Origin: Plutella xylostella | Taxonomy: Eukaryota; Arthropoda; Insecta; Lepidoptera; Plutellidae | Direction: 5' to 3' | Assembly (NCBI RefSeq): GCF_932276165.1 | Contig: NC_064009.1 | Location: 5,890,001-5,954,000 of the forward strand | Length of the DNA: 64,000 nucleotides | In this document: positions 1 to 11,306 of the stretch, piece after piece | Numbering within the stretch: the first letter of the stretch is position 1 | Layout: each line of letters starts with the position of its first letter | Position numbers and translations under genes: made by a program | The notes under the pieces: model-generated | Told to the model about the DNA's origin: nothing | What the model saw: the letters and a program-made list of their open reading frames with translations, nothing else | The model's database searches: none

Positions 1-900
1 GAAAATAATGGTACATTGTACCACATCCAACTCAATAGTTTAACATTATGTACAAATAACAAGGTCGGTTCTTCCATATCCGACAATCACAAGGGAAAGA
101 AGAACAAATAATAAAGTCGGTAATACCATATACAACAGTAGTACTTGAAACGCAAGCAAGTAACAATGTGGGATGTGGTACATCCGACTCAAAATTAAAA
201 TAATGCGCAATTAATACTGTTGGATGTGCCGTTTGCTACAATGTTACCTGTTCAGTACTGTTTATACAACTTCCATACGAAAATTTAATAAAATATTAAT
301 TGCTAAAAAAAAATACATTTTATTAAGCAAGCATGTTAATGTGAGATGCTATAAAAATATATATTTGTTTAATTGTATCCGTTTTAATGGAACATGTTTG
401 TACACAAATCTTCAAATTCTGTCATACATTGTCTTGAGATCTTTACCCGTTCCTTGATACACTAAGTCTACCATTATTTAGAGCAAGACATTATAGTTTC
501 ATTATTTTTATAAATTAATTGATCTTAAATACCACATAATAAAATTGTATAACGCAACTTGGGCTCCTCCCGCTAACATGGCGGGAAGTGGTAGATACGA
601 CCGGCCGTCCCGCTCGCCCGCCCCGGGAACAGTGTCGCAACATACTTACCGACAGTGTTAAGCGGTCGCCATGAACAGATCCGACTTTTTTCCACAAGAA
701 AAATCGGGAAATATTCATAATTAAGAGCTGAAACTTTCCTAACACCTTCCTTATTGATATTATGACATTCTAGTGCAATAAACTGAAAAATGGCCAAAAG
801 TCAGTTACGACATTGTTAATTGCTACAGTCGAATGACATCGTAAAGAATATAAAGTCCACTTAAAATAGCAGGATTTCCCACTTCCGACAAAATCTATAG
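1..900. other. AT-rich intergenic repeat mosaic
   Basis: No gene is supportable here. The stretch holds degenerate repeated phrases about 'gttggat' and 'ccgacaa', which recur at 3540-3660. A segment near 800-835 resembles 3855-3890, so an older repeat was probably split by the later insertion at 901-3547. A GC-rich patch at 545-680 contains a minus-strand 'gtaagt' donor-like site but no convincing exon. Confidence 0.5.
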
Positions 901-1599
901 TAGGGGAAAAGGGGTAGTAACTGGCCACTTAAGCACCTTGGCCACTTTACGTGTGTGCTCCATCTAAATGCATGATCTGATTTAGGTGATTTATATATCT
1001 AATGATTCACTAGATCCTGTTGATTGTTTTTTTGATCATTTTGATAATCAATAAGAACTATTTATTTAAATATCTTTATTTAAATGAAAACTATCACTTT
1101 TGTGTAGTAACTGGCCACAAATTTTAGTAACTGGCCCCCTTATTTTGCAGTAACTGGCCACCTAATATAATTAACTAAAATGACAAGTTTTAACCTTATA
1201 ACTACTGCAAACATTATAAAAAACCTAATATAATTAATGTGTTATGACGTAGTATATGTGTTAACACTTAATAATGAGAAATACCTTATATTTCTTAACA
1301 AATAAACAGTTCATCGTCATCATTACGTCCCCACCTGCCGGGGCACGGGTTTCCTTCCAATGAAGGAAGGATTTTCTAACAAAATTTAATATAAAAACAA
1401 AAATACTTCTACAATTTAATACCCCTTCAATGTAATTAGTGTAACAACGTCACAATTCACATATTATTATGACAAAAATAAGTTTCTTATCTTTAAATCA
1501 TCGCAAATCTTTATTAACAATCATATTGAATTATTTCAAGTTTATATTAAGTCAAATCCTTAAATCTTAGCTTCTTCTTGAACTAATTTTAAGATTGTA

Positions 1600-2870
1600 T
1601 AAAATACAACTTGCTACATACAACGCACGGACACTGAGAGAGGACGAGAAGATGGTGTAACACGAGGTAGAGCTCGGCAAAAAAATAAGTACATCTTAGG
1701 GCTATCGGAGAGCGGTGGTAGCTCAGTCGGGTAAGCGCCCGCTTCTCACGCCAGAGATGCGGGTTCGAATCCCGGTGCTGACATACTGTACCAATTAGTT
1801 CTTTTAACTTAAGTACAATGTATACCATCACTCTTACGGTGAAGGAAAACATCGTGAGGAAACCTGCATGTCTAGATTTTGCACATCTAGATATGTGATC
1901 CCACCAACCCGCAGTGGAATGCCAGCATGGTGGAAAATGGTCCAAGCTTAGAAAGGCAGTTTAGACCTTGGGGATATCCACAAAGGTTCCATTCGAGGGA
2001 GCCAGGTGCAGTCACTGACACCCCCACACAGAATAGAATAGAATAGGGCTATCGGAAACCCTTAGAGAGGGACACGATAGCCCTGAAGTCTGGCCACATG
2101 CTCTACCGTCGGGAGGGTAACCAACTGTCCCAAGGTGGCGTAGGATTTCTTGTCAACAAGACCCTTGTCAGCAACGTAGTGGAGATCAGTAGTGTGTCGA
2201 ATCTGGTAGCGTACCTTGTACTCAAACTAACCGAGAGGGATTCCTTGAAGGTCGTACAGGTATATGCACCAACCTCGACACACTCTGACACAGAAGTCGA
2301 AGCAGTATAGTTACGAAGATATCTCTAGGGCTATCAAGTGTACTGCTAAGACCCAATACACCATTGTGATGGGGGACTTCAACGCCAAAGTGGGAGTACA
2401 AGAATGCAAAGAATTGAGGGTAGGACCCCATGGCTTTAGTAGCAGAAATCGGAGAGGGCAAATTCTTGTTGACTTCCTCGAATGAGACAGACCAGAATGG
2501 GCTATACTTGATGAATTCTTTCTATGAGAAACATCCCCGGAGGAAGTCAACATGGTCAAGCCCCGATGGTGTAGGACGAAAAATTAAATCGACTTAATTA
2601 TGACTGACAAGCGGCACATATTCAGAGATGCCTCAGTGATCAATAGATTTTAAACTGGGAGTGATCACCGACTCCTTGGAGGCACTCTGAATATCAACTT
2701 CAAGCTGGAGAGAAGACGACTGATGAAGCAGGCCTTTCGTCCCACGCTGCACCAAATTGAAGTTGGCATGGCAACACCAGCTTCCAAAGAGAACAACAGA
2801 GCCGATTCGAATCGCTGCTAACCACTACGGATATTGAGGAGGATACAGTCCAAATAGTGAAGACTGTTTG
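1600..2870 (+). mobile_element. RTE-type LINE fragment (endonuclease region), split by a SINE
   Basis: The translated remains match the apurinic-endonuclease region of RTE-type non-LTR retrotransposons. A 'TYNARTLRE'-like start lies near 1615-1650. Then come 'ILGLSET' (around 1695, continuing after the SINE at 2045) and 'GGVGFLVNK' near 2130. 'VVQVYAPTS' follows near 2255 and 'IVMGDFNAKVG' near 2365. Frames shift at least twice and stops interrupt the reading, so the copy is dead. No reverse transcriptase domain follows; the fragment ends near 2870, where the surrounding DNA element resumes. Confidence 0.7.
1710..2044 (+). mobile_element. tRNA-derived lepidopteran SINE with target duplication
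   Basis: The head looks like a tRNA gene: an A-box-like stretch (tagctcagtcgg, 1719-1730) and a B-box-like stretch (ggttcgaatccc, 1762-1773). A non-tRNA body and a (gaata)n tail follow. A 12-bp target duplication, AGGGCTATCGGA, flanks it at 1698-1709 and 2045-2056 and interrupts the endonuclease motif of the RTE fragment. Relatives occur at 48635-48808 and, reversed, at 55877-56120. Confidence 0.85.
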
Positions 2871-3547
2871 TGGGCTGGGCCACCATTATCTTGAAGAGAT
2901 TTTAGCATATATCCTGAAACATAAAATAGTTCTCAGTAACTGGCCATGTAGTAACTGGCCACTAGAATACCTATGCCAGTTACTACTAAATATTGAACGA
3001 TTTTTACAAAATTTATACCACAGAAAATGCTATTTAAAACCAAGGTAATAAGCTGTATTTTAAGTTAATTTACTTGCAAGTAGCAAATTGGGGTAACTGG
3101 CATAGGGGGGCCAGTTACTAAAAATACTATAAAACTGGAACCAGTAACTGGCCAAGTCGAAAAATGCAATAAAAAATCAAATTAAGGATTAAATCAGTAC
3201 AAATTATGATTGCTTAGCTCAAAATCTATCGTTGTCACTATTTAAAGTCACTCACAGAAGCTGGGGACAAAAAATATCGCCTCTCGAAATAATGTCTTCG
3301 CTTAACGTTTTCTTAGCGCAAAACCATTTTATCAGACGCACTGTCGCCGACTGTCAGAAAATTGCGGGTATTTTGAAGACCAATCCTTCAAGCGGAGTGA
3401 GTGTGAACTAAAATGAACGACAACTTACTAATGGTTAGTGTCAAGCCGTAACAGATGGCGTGCTGTCATCGTGTTTCTTATTTTAGGCGAATAAAAAGCT
3501 GTGTGGCCAGTTATTGGGGGTGGCCAATTTCACCAATGTTTACCCTA

Positions 3548-3992
3548 CTAAGTTCAGTGAACATTGTTGAATCTCCCACTACCAACAAAATTTACAATAC
3601 TAAGTCCAGTTAACATTGTTGGATCTAACTCTTCCGACAAAGTTAATCTGGGATTTGACGGTTAATAAAGTCACATGTGCCTTTTTTCACCTTTCCTATT
3701 AAAAATACTAACTTTTGATCTTACTACCTTGTGGCACATTTAAAACTAAGTCACCATGCCGAATTTTGTTAAGATAGATGGAGTAATGTTAATTTTATAA
3801 CTATTTTAGTCATATTTAAAACTTTAAACGGCTCTACTGTAAAGTAGCGATTTTTCACTTACGACGTTGTTAATTGCTGCAGTCGAAATGTTGGAGAGCA
3901 GGTTTGCTTGCTAAGACAGTTCACAGACCAAGTATTATTTCCTAATTCCTTTGTTTTTATTACCTTACTAAATACTCACCATATTGTTTCAG
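3548..3992. other. Intron of the MOSMO gene with decayed tandem repeat
   Basis: This precedes the last MOSMO exon and ends in a good acceptor (tattgtttcag, 3982-3992). It contains two to three copies of a roughly 55-bp unit with 'agtccagttaacattgttgga'-type phrases at about 3540-3660. No earlier MOSMO exon is recognisable upstream in the window, so that intron must extend beyond position 1. Confidence 0.5.
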
Positions 3993-4180
3993 TGGTGGTG
4001 TTCTGCATGGCCGCGGTGATATTCCCCATGGGGTTCCACGTGGACGAGATCGGCGGCCAGCCATACCAGCTGCCCAACAGCCACCAAGTGGGCATCTCCT
4101 ACATCCTGTTTGTACTCTCTCTGTGGATCACCGTGGTTTCGGAGCTCTTTGCGGGAAAAGTTTGCCTTCCGCATTTCTAA
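3993..4180 (+). CDS. MOSMO: Modulator of smoothened protein (MOSMO), last exon only
   Basis: Sixty-two codons after an acceptor at 3991-3992, ending at TAA 4178-4180. The exon opens in phase 1, so the split first codon would complete to Met followed by VVFCMAAVIFPMGF. The segment continues with a DEIGGQPYQLPN loop, a hydrophobic helix around ISYILFVLSLWITVV and the ending LFAGKVCLP. This matches the last exon of MOSMO (vertebrate C16orf52), a small four-helix membrane protein that lowers cell-surface Smoothened and so tones down Hedgehog signalling. The part seen covers the last two membrane segments. The first exons lie left of the window. Family identity is clear from the GGQPY and AGKVCLP signatures; function is taken from the vertebrate family. 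Confidence 0.88.
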
Positions 4181-4604
4181 AGTTAATGCACCCCCTATTT
4201 GGCCATAGTATTGTATAATGGATCTCCTTGTTTTGAACTTTAACCCCTTAAGTTCAGGGCGAAAAACAAAGAAAAAATAATTTGAGTTGCCACGGCCGTT
4301 TATGGGTTGAACAATGCTCCAAAAAAACTTACAGCCATCCTTAATTTACTTACATCAGACATCAGAGCTGATGCAATCTTTATAATTTATAAATATTCAA
4401 GATCTGAACATTCCACTTTATGTAATTTTGTATATACAAAATATAGGTAATTTTAATAGATGGGTAATGAACCTATAATAAGTTAATTATAATATAAGTA
4501 TAAGGTAATTGGATTATTGCTATTTAATAAATGTTAATCAATTTTTTTTTGCCTTTCGATTACTATCTTTACTTACTTTACTATCTTTGCCCATTGTAAC
4601 TTTA
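4181..4604. other. MOSMO 3' flank
   Basis: AT-rich sequence after the MOSMO stop, presumably its 3' UTR. An AATAAA lies near 4527. I see no further coding frame before the hAT insertion. Confidence 0.5.
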
Positions 4605-4612
4605 ATTGGTAC

Positions 4613-5733
4613 TAGTGATGCCACGAATAGTGATTTGGCCGAATACCGAATACCGAATATTCGGCCGGCGCTCTCAGCCGAATACCGAATATTCGGCCAC
4701 CGAATATTCGGCTGGTGATCTAGTATAATTAAATAAGTTGAAGTTTTATTTAAACAGTGTTCTTCTTAATCTTACGGCAGATCCGTACAACGGGTGGTCA
4801 ACCAACTCGAATCAGTAGCCGAACCTTATATATTATATTAAAAAAATACCTGTGTCTCAGTAGCAGGTATTGTATATTTTATGAAAAAAGCGCAATCGTC
4901 TTTACGAACAAATGCCGAAAAACTTGTCTTTCTTCATCACAATATGCTAGTGTTGCCCAAATTCAGTCTTGGTCTTGCAGTCTTGGTCTTGTTCTTGCGT
5001 TTTTGCAAGACCAAGACCAAGAACAAGACCGCGTATTTTTAGCAAGACCAAGACCAAGACTGACCGTGCAAGACTTGAGCAAGAACAAGACATAGCCTGC
5101 AAGACTCTTGCGTCTTGCAGAGCGCTATTTCACTGAGTAGTTAGGTGTAACAGTTCGGTGTATAGGTAAGTACGCTTAGGAATTCTATGAGATGCAAAAA
5201 ACTGTATCAAAGAAAATGAAAAACTGGACCTATGCGCATTACGACTAATACCATAAACATAGCGAATAAAAAAATATCTATTAAAATCAAAAAGTAAACT
5301 TTAATAAATAGTAATAGACTAATAGGTAATTGCAAGACTTGCAAGACTCTTGCTGCAAGACCAAGACCAAGACCAAGACTGGGAGCGCAAGACCAAGACC
5401 AAGACCAGGTGTATTGGCGCAAGACCAAGACCAAGACTGGCTAAGTCTCGTCTTGTTCTTGCATTTGGGCAACACTACAATATGCCTTTAATTAATTTTA
5501 AATATTAAAAATTCTGATGATGTATTCAGGTTTTCGCAATTAATAATTGTTTGATAGTTAAATGTTACGATTAAATTGTTTTTTTTAATTCCTCTTTGTA
5601 AGATATTTGCAACTTTTTAAGTATTCGGTATTCGGCCGAATACTACTTACTATTCGGCCGAATACCGAATACTGAAAAAACTGGCCGAATAGGCCGAATA
5701 CCGAATAGTTGCCGAATATTCGTGGCATCTCTA
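4613..5733. mobile_element. hAT-like element with ATTGGTAC target duplication
   Basis: The ends are inverted: TAGTGATGCCACGAATA on the left and the complement of TAGAGATGCCACGAATA on the right. An exact 8-bp direct repeat, ATTGGTAC, flanks the element at 4605-4612 and 5734-5741. Both 100-bp ends are full of 'attcggccgaata' phrases in both orientations. The 8-bp duplication and short inverted ends point to the hAT superfamily. No transposase is encoded, so the copy is non-autonomous. A second hAT-like element sits inside at 4948-5477. Confidence 0.85.
4948..5477. mobile_element. Second hAT-like element nested in the first
   Basis: The ends are TAGTGTTGCCCAAAT and its inverted copy, flanked by an exact 8-bp duplication CAATATGC at 4940-4947 and 5478-5485. 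The interior is built from the phrase 'caagaccaagac' and its reverse, repeated many times at each end (about 4970-5110 and 5330-5465). This copy landed inside the 4613-5733 element, so it is the younger insertion. It encodes no protein. Confidence 0.85.
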
Positions 5734-5741
5734 ATTGGTAC

Positions 5742-6014
5742 CTACCTAATTTGGGATAGTAAATTAAACCAGATGAGATTGAATAAAAAAAAGTATTTAT
5801 TAAATTAACACCAATTAATTATTTACATATTATGGAATACTCTATTTCATAACACTGACAATGAAGCTAAAAGTACATTAATGAAACAAATATACAATAT
5901 TTACAACTAAAATGTTAAGGAGTGAAACTTAAAACTACATTCAATGTCTATCATTTCATAATTTGCTTTCAGAAAGTCCACTTAAACACTGATTTATCAC
6001 TATAGTCTTTATCT
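5742..6014. other. LENG8 3' side, non-coding
   Basis: AT-rich, with a minus-strand AATAAA at about 5793-5798 that could end the LENG8 transcript. Nothing else is visible. Confidence 0.4.
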
Positions 6015-6212
6015 TCACACCCTCTTCGGATAGTTAACTTGCGTGCATTCGGCTGTAATGCCCATTGTGTCCGAGATCCAGGGCCGACGCTGCAGTAGGT
6101 GGTATTCTGCATGACCATAGTTGCGTGAATTGTTGGATTGGAAGCCACCTCGTCCTAGTAAAGCTGTTTTAAAGTAAGATAACATAAAATGTAACCAGGA
6201 GCCAGGCGCCAT
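6015..6212 (-). CDS. Possible 65-residue small ORF downstream of LENG8
   Basis: An ATG-started frame of 65 codons on the LENG8 strand begins 105 bp after the LENG8 stop. The product begins MAPGSWLHFMLSYFKTALLG and ends in a basic, polar tail (TQVNYPKRV). It has one weakly hydrophobic amphipathic stretch near residues 5-20 and no family I recognise. Just upstream lies a GC-rich patch with the near-palindrome TTGCGTTTGCGCAA (around 6251-6264), which could be a small promoter. It may be a separate small gene, a reading frame inside the LENG8 3' UTR, or chance. Confidence 0.3.
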   Translation of the reverse strand: MAPGSWLHFMLSYFKTALLGRGGFQSNNSRNYGHAEYHLLQRRPWISDTMGITAECTQVNYPKRV

Positions 6213-6316
6213 GACAACTGCAACTGAAGCCGGACCTGCGACGCGACGATGCGGCATTACATGATTGCGCAAACGCAATACCGTAGTCTTATTCTATCCT
6301 CATCAAACAGAAAATG

Positions 6317-9300
6317 TTATATGTTCGCAAGACATGAGATGCTGGCCTTGCAATCAATGTGAGAGCCGTCATCGGTATACGACAGAGGGAAAGTTTTGAG
6401 GAACTCGAGAGCCTTTGCCCGGGAGTCGAACGCCAGCTCCTTAGTGACGAAGTCCACCGGAACAGCTTGCCTGTATCTGAACATAAACAAATGCATTAGT
6501 CTTAACTCCGCCAGCGCATGGCTGACACACACACCCAAACTAGTTGATATACAAATTATCTGAAGAATATAGTGCAGAGCTACATGTGCTTAGAAGTTTT
6601 AAAAATCAAATAAATTAGATTCTAGACACACAGTCAAATAAAAATTATAATGAAGCATAGGTAATAATTGTAAAAGTCAATTTAATTTAAATACTATGCA
6701 ATTCCCATAAATATCACAACAATAAAAAATATTATAATATGCAAGAATTCACCACTCTGTGAGATAAGATTAAATATACCCTTTAGAAATGCAGTGCAAT
6801 TACCTCTCAATGAAATATATTATAAAGTTACTGTTAAACTGAAATTTTACATAACCTATAGGTCATGTAACATTTCATTCAATATCCATGGTTCATGCTA
6901 TAATAAAGTAGTATGTATGTACTATAATTATGGATTAAAATATACACCAATACACTGTATACATCATTCATCAAATTCTACCACCCACTTTACTGATATC
7001 TATACTCTCACATGTCTCTCAGCAAAAACTAGTACACAGTGCTTTATAGAACCAAGCAAGCAATGAAGTAACGTTACCCCAATTAGTATTGAATATGTAC
7101 AAATTATTCCCGTGATTTGATGAGAAATTAATAATTGAATAATGATTAAAATTTATGTAGCTGGTCCATTTTAAGTTAGCTGTATTTAATACTGCATAGG
7201 TATTATGTGTACCTCAGGCTATATTAATATTATTAATAGTATGATTGAGTTGTTTATCACCCAAGAGTCCACTGGACATAAGCCTCTCCCAAGGTGTGCA
7301 TCATAGATGTGTGCACCACAAAAATCATAAATGAATATTCTGGAAACAGGTGAAACGAGGATCAAGCAGGTCTCTGCCAGCCACACACTAAGGTCAACAT
7401 GCTGCAAGGTATCTTCGGGACTTCCTTTAAAATTGAATAAAATAAAAAGAATAATATATAAAACAAGACATACGCCTTAATGATGTACTTTAAGTACAAC
7501 TTGCGCTCCCGCTCGACGAACCAGTCAACAAGGTACCCGGCCATGAGAGGAGAATTCTTGTACAGTTTGAAGAATTTATGCAAGTTCCCTGTCGCCCAAG
7601 CACCTCTAGTCTGCAGTGCATGCTTAATGCACTCATTTTCTCTGTCTTCATCAGATAAAAATTGGAATATGGTTGTTAAATCTGAAAACATAAAATGGTG
7701 AATTAATAAGCAAATACAACATACATACAGCTACTATCGCATTGAGTAGCTATGACAGCTAAGTATTATAATGAAACCATTACCTAAGGAGTTCTTGGTG
7801 AATATGTAATACAGGATCCTGTATGCTGTGAACTCAGCCTGGTTGGCCGTACAAGCTGGTAACTCATCATAGAGCATTCTAAGTTGAGTTTGACATTGAT
7901 TGAACTCTTCATGGTCACCCTTCTCCAATGCTATACGAGCATGTGTTTCATATACTTCTACTGTGAAATTGTCTCTTATACCCTGAACCTGTAAAAAGCA
8001 AATACAATTGCAAAATTATTAAATTTACAGTGTTTAGCTAGAAACAAAGTTTTCAGAATCCATGCAACTTGTTAAGCATTGTTTTAAAAATGAAAAATAT
8101 ACTTACAGTTAAATCTTGTCTTATAGACTTGAGCTGGTCACAGGCATACCGGTAATCCTGCTTATCTATCCATCTGTCTTTAACATTGCGCAGTGAACTT
8201 TTTAGAACAGCCACTGGTCTGACTTCACATGCTTCAGGTGCTTTAGTGAGTCTTAGGAATGATTTCTCAACATCTGCACATGTTCCAACTATGTGCACAT
8301 CATCAATTTCAAAATCTCCCACACAGTCTTGAACAATGGGCCTTCTAATGCATGGTTCATCTCTCCTGGTGTTGGTTTGCAGGGAACTTGCAATGCTGGG
8401 AACAGTAGCGCCGCCAAACCTCTGAGCGCGCTTCTGCAACCTTTCTTCATTGACATGAGTGTCCTCCATAACAAACTGGCCACATGGGACCTTCTTCTTT
8501 GCATTCTTGTTATTCTTCTGAGGCTTCTTTTCATCCAGCGAAAGACGATCTGTAACTTTTTTCTTACCTTTGTTATTACGGAAACTTCTTCTTTCTTCTG
8601 ATTCATCTCCTGAATTTGATGAAGTGCTAAAATAAGACAAATATGATTAGTATTGATATTTTTTTAACTTTCTATTTGCATTTAAAACATAATTTAATTA
8701 TAAATATAGTATACCTTATCCTTTTCCTAGATGGACTCCTAGATTTGGACCTGCTTCTAGAATGTTGCCGTCTACGCCTAGGAGAACTTCTGCGCCCACC
8801 TAACCGACTGCTAACACTGCCTTTACCCTTTGGTGAATCATTTTTGTTCTCAGGTTTTTGATACATGGACAATGTTCCACGGACTGGTTTGACTGACAGA
8901 CTATGCCTCTCACTATGAACGCTTGGAATGGGCTCTTCATCCCAGTTCCTTGTCCAGATCTCATCTTTGCTGGCAGCAGCAGTAATGCGTCCCTTCAGAC
9001 ATATATCAATCTGGTCACGATCAAATGTAGTTTTACATTTTTCGTAACACCTCTTGATATATCTTTCAAGACTCTCAGGCCATGTGCCTGCTGAGTTCTG
9101 GCACATTGAATTAGATTTTAACAATTCGGTTGAATCTTTATTTATAGCAGATTCTGTTTCTGCATTTGCTGGAATATCTAAGTCTTCAGGGGGAAGTGGG
9201 ATATCTTCAGTAATGAACGGTGGTGGAAGAGGGACATCGGAGGGAGGCGGGGGCGGGGGCGCCGGCACGTCCGGGGGCGGGCACGGGGGTAGCGGGGGCG

Positions 9301-9751
9301 GGTGGTCAGGAAGGGGTGGGTATGTATTAGACGCATCACCGAAGCTTTCATTCATTTTATTGTTATTATTATTCTTCTTGCGCTTCTTTTTGGCACCACC
9401 ACCAGTGTTGCCGAGGAGTGGATTTTCATTAAGTGGTATTGGTGCAGATTTTCTGTTTCCGTTGAAATTAAATCTAATCGGCGACTGGTTAAAAAAGGGA
9501 CGACTGGTGTCCAATGGAGACATACCAAGAAGCGGAGCAGAAGGAGGTGGTGGCATTGGTGGATACTGATTATTAGAGTTGTGATTATTACCAGGTGGCC
9601 CCGGGTTCCTGACTTGATTAAAATATTGTTGACCGTAAAATGGTGTGAATCCATAGTTGTAGTTTGGATAATTCCCGTACATCCATGGTGGATGTGCTGG
9701 CATGCCGCTCATCGTCTGTATAGGTGGTTCTTTTGTTGAATTCTCAGCCAT
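6317..9751 (-). CDS. LENG8: LENG8-like SAC3/GANP-domain protein, 5 exons
   Basis: Exons on the minus strand: 9751-8715, 8626-8107, 7988-7784, 7681-7474 and 6476-6317 (2130 nt, 709 aa). All junctions are GT/AG and stay in frame. The N-terminal third is Pro/Asn/Tyr-rich with polyproline runs, then a basic Arg-Ser region (SRSRSKSRSPSRKR) at the end of exon 1. The C-terminal 200 residues form the SAC3/GANP fold: IRQDLTVQGIRDNFTVEVYE, HARIALEKGDHEEFNQCQTQ, EFTAYRILYYIFTKNS, then GYLVDWFVERER and DGSHIDCKAS near the end. These match leukocyte receptor cluster member 8, a nuclear protein linked to mRNA export and processing through SAC3-type contacts. It is divergently placed against prefoldin 4, 750 bp away. 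Identity is secure; the exact function is from the family. Confidence 0.93.
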
Positions 9752-10500
9752 AATTCTGCCTAATTATAGCACAAGACGAACCACTTCTAGAATCACAAAG
9801 TGCCAACCGTTGACACAAAATGGCGCTCAAAGCACAACGTTGACCTACTAATAGAATCTGGTGATTCCAACAAACTCTTCACTTGCCTTTTCTCCAAGAT
9901 GTATGATTTCGTGAACATGTAACGTAAGAAACACAATAATTATAACTGATTGTGGAAATGCACAGCACAGCAGAGATAAATCTTCAATAAAATTTTCTGA
10001 CTTTCTCTCTTTTGTCCTTTTCACGTCCTTTTCCTATTGTGCAGTTTTTTTTAAGTGTTGCCAAATGACACAGACACTGAGACACTTGCCATAGTTTCCA
10101 AGTTGCCATCATGAAAAATGTGTAATCGATTTCGTTTCTACTATACAGCCTTGCAAAATAAGATGAGTAGAAAAATTTACTTATTTATTTACCACTGTTA
10201 CCACATTTACCTTATTCTACCTACCACCCCACTTGGCTAATTCGTATTTGCAGTTTTGGCAAATACGTAAATTTTAATAGCCAAGTAGTAGCAGATGTAA
10301 TGAGCCATAAAATAATAACGAATGTCTATGGATTGGACTGACACCATGGCTCTCTAATCTATGACTGACACAATAATATACTCTATGACTGACACTGACA
10401 GTTTCGTTTCAGTCATACCTACGCTAGGTTATGTTTTGAAGATAATCTAATTTTGCGATTTTCCTTTCGAGTTCCTGAGGTTAGACAATACAACACAGCC
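9752..10500. promoter_or_regulatory. Shared upstream region of LENG8 and PFDN4
   Basis: The two genes point away from each other, so this 749-bp stretch must hold both promoters and 5' UTRs. It contains an inverted repeat around 10228-10290 (ACTTGGCTAATTCGTATTTG on the left, matching the complement on the right), probably a small MITE. No TATA box stands out. Shared housekeeping control is inference. Confidence 0.45.
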
Positions 10501-11306
10501 ATGGCTAATTCCGGGAAAGGAACTTTTCAACCTGTAAGTATTTGAGTTAGATATATCGCGCTTACATGCATTGTAAAGATTGTATTAAATCCCAGTTGGT
10601 TTTTTAGGATTCAGATGTTCACATTTCGTTCGAAGATCAGCAAAAAATTAATCGTTTTGCAAGATTGAATGCCAAGGTAGACGATTATAAAGATGAATTA
10701 AAAGTTAAACAAAATGATATGAAGAATCTTGAAGAAGCAGTTGAGGAGCTAGCCCTGGCTGATGACAGTGAAACTATTCCATACCTTATTGGGGAAGTTT
10801 TCATTTGTCAGAATGTAGAAGACACATTAGTAAGTATCATTCATTCCAAAGTAATAATTGATTCATTAGACTATCTAATAATCAAAGAGAGATATATACT
10901 ATCATTGAGATGTACTTACTTATAGTTTATTTCAAATAGCAACCAACAAAAGGACAAAATGAGGTACAATATTAACCAATACTCAGTCTTGCTCTCTCAT
11001 GAGCCCTAGAACATCTACATTGTGCAATATTCAAAATGAAGTGTCACTATTGGCCATCTATCTATTGCATTAATTTGAACTCTTGTCTAATGCTATTGGG
11101 AACAAAGTATTGTTTAAGTAAATTTCTAATTTATATAAAAATATTGCTTTCAGAAATCTCTAGAAGAAGCTAAATCAAAAAAGGAAGGAGAAATAAGTGA
11201 TTTGGAACAAAAGTGTGAAGAGTTAAAAGAACAGATGGCAGAACTAAAAGCCCACTTGTATGGAAAATTCGGTAGTCACATTAACTTAGAAAATGAGGAG
11301 GAATAA
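10501..11306 (+). CDS. PFDN4: Prefoldin subunit 4, 3 exons
   Basis: Exons 10501-10533, 10608-10829 and 11154-11306 give 408 nt and 135 aa, the usual size for the family. The protein begins MANSGKGTFQ and has the beta-prefoldin signature FEDQQKINRFARLN near residue 17. The central hairpin is ETIPYLIGEVFI, between two long coiled-coil arms, and it ends AHLYGKFGSHINLENEEE. Prefoldin is a cytosolic hexamer that holds unfolded actin and tubulin and hands them to the CCT chaperonin; subunit 4 is one of its four beta-type subunits. The start is the only ATG in the short first exon and the frame holds across both introns. Confidence 0.96.

Larger units (their letters stand above)
901..3547. mobile_element. 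DNA element with 'gtaactggcc' phrase repeats
   Basis: The left edge reads TAGGGGAAAA and the right edge, read on the other strand, GTAGGGTAAA. Inside, the phrase 'gtaactggcc' or its reverse occurs about ten times, at 929, 1109, 1127, 1150, 2936, 2949, 2974, 3094, 3109, 3141 and 3505, clustered near both ends. The middle is interrupted by an RTE-type LINE fragment that itself carries a SINE. No transposase frame survives. The superfamily is uncertain and I did not find a clean target duplication. Related edges occur at 31578-32502 and 40903-41724. Confidence 0.5.

Noticed and set aside
545..700. First exon of a minus-strand gene
   Set aside because: A GTAAGT donor and GC-rich patch exist, but the only ATG frame stops after four codons and no continuation is in the window.
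1710..1785. tRNA gene
   Set aside because: A- and B-box-like words are present, but the cloverleaf does not close. The unit continues into a SINE body with a (gaata)n tail and target duplication.
2098..2485. Host gene with endonuclease fold
   Set aside because: The motifs are those of an RTE-type LINE endonuclease and the frame is broken.
8289..8606. Frames in both directions across LENG8 exon 2
   Set aside because: Shadow frames. The real frame is fixed by splice phase and by the SAC3-type sequence that follows.
9054..9569. 171-codon plus-strand ORF with Gly-rich stretch
   Set aside because: Antisense of the polyproline region of LENG8 exon 1; no family resemblance.
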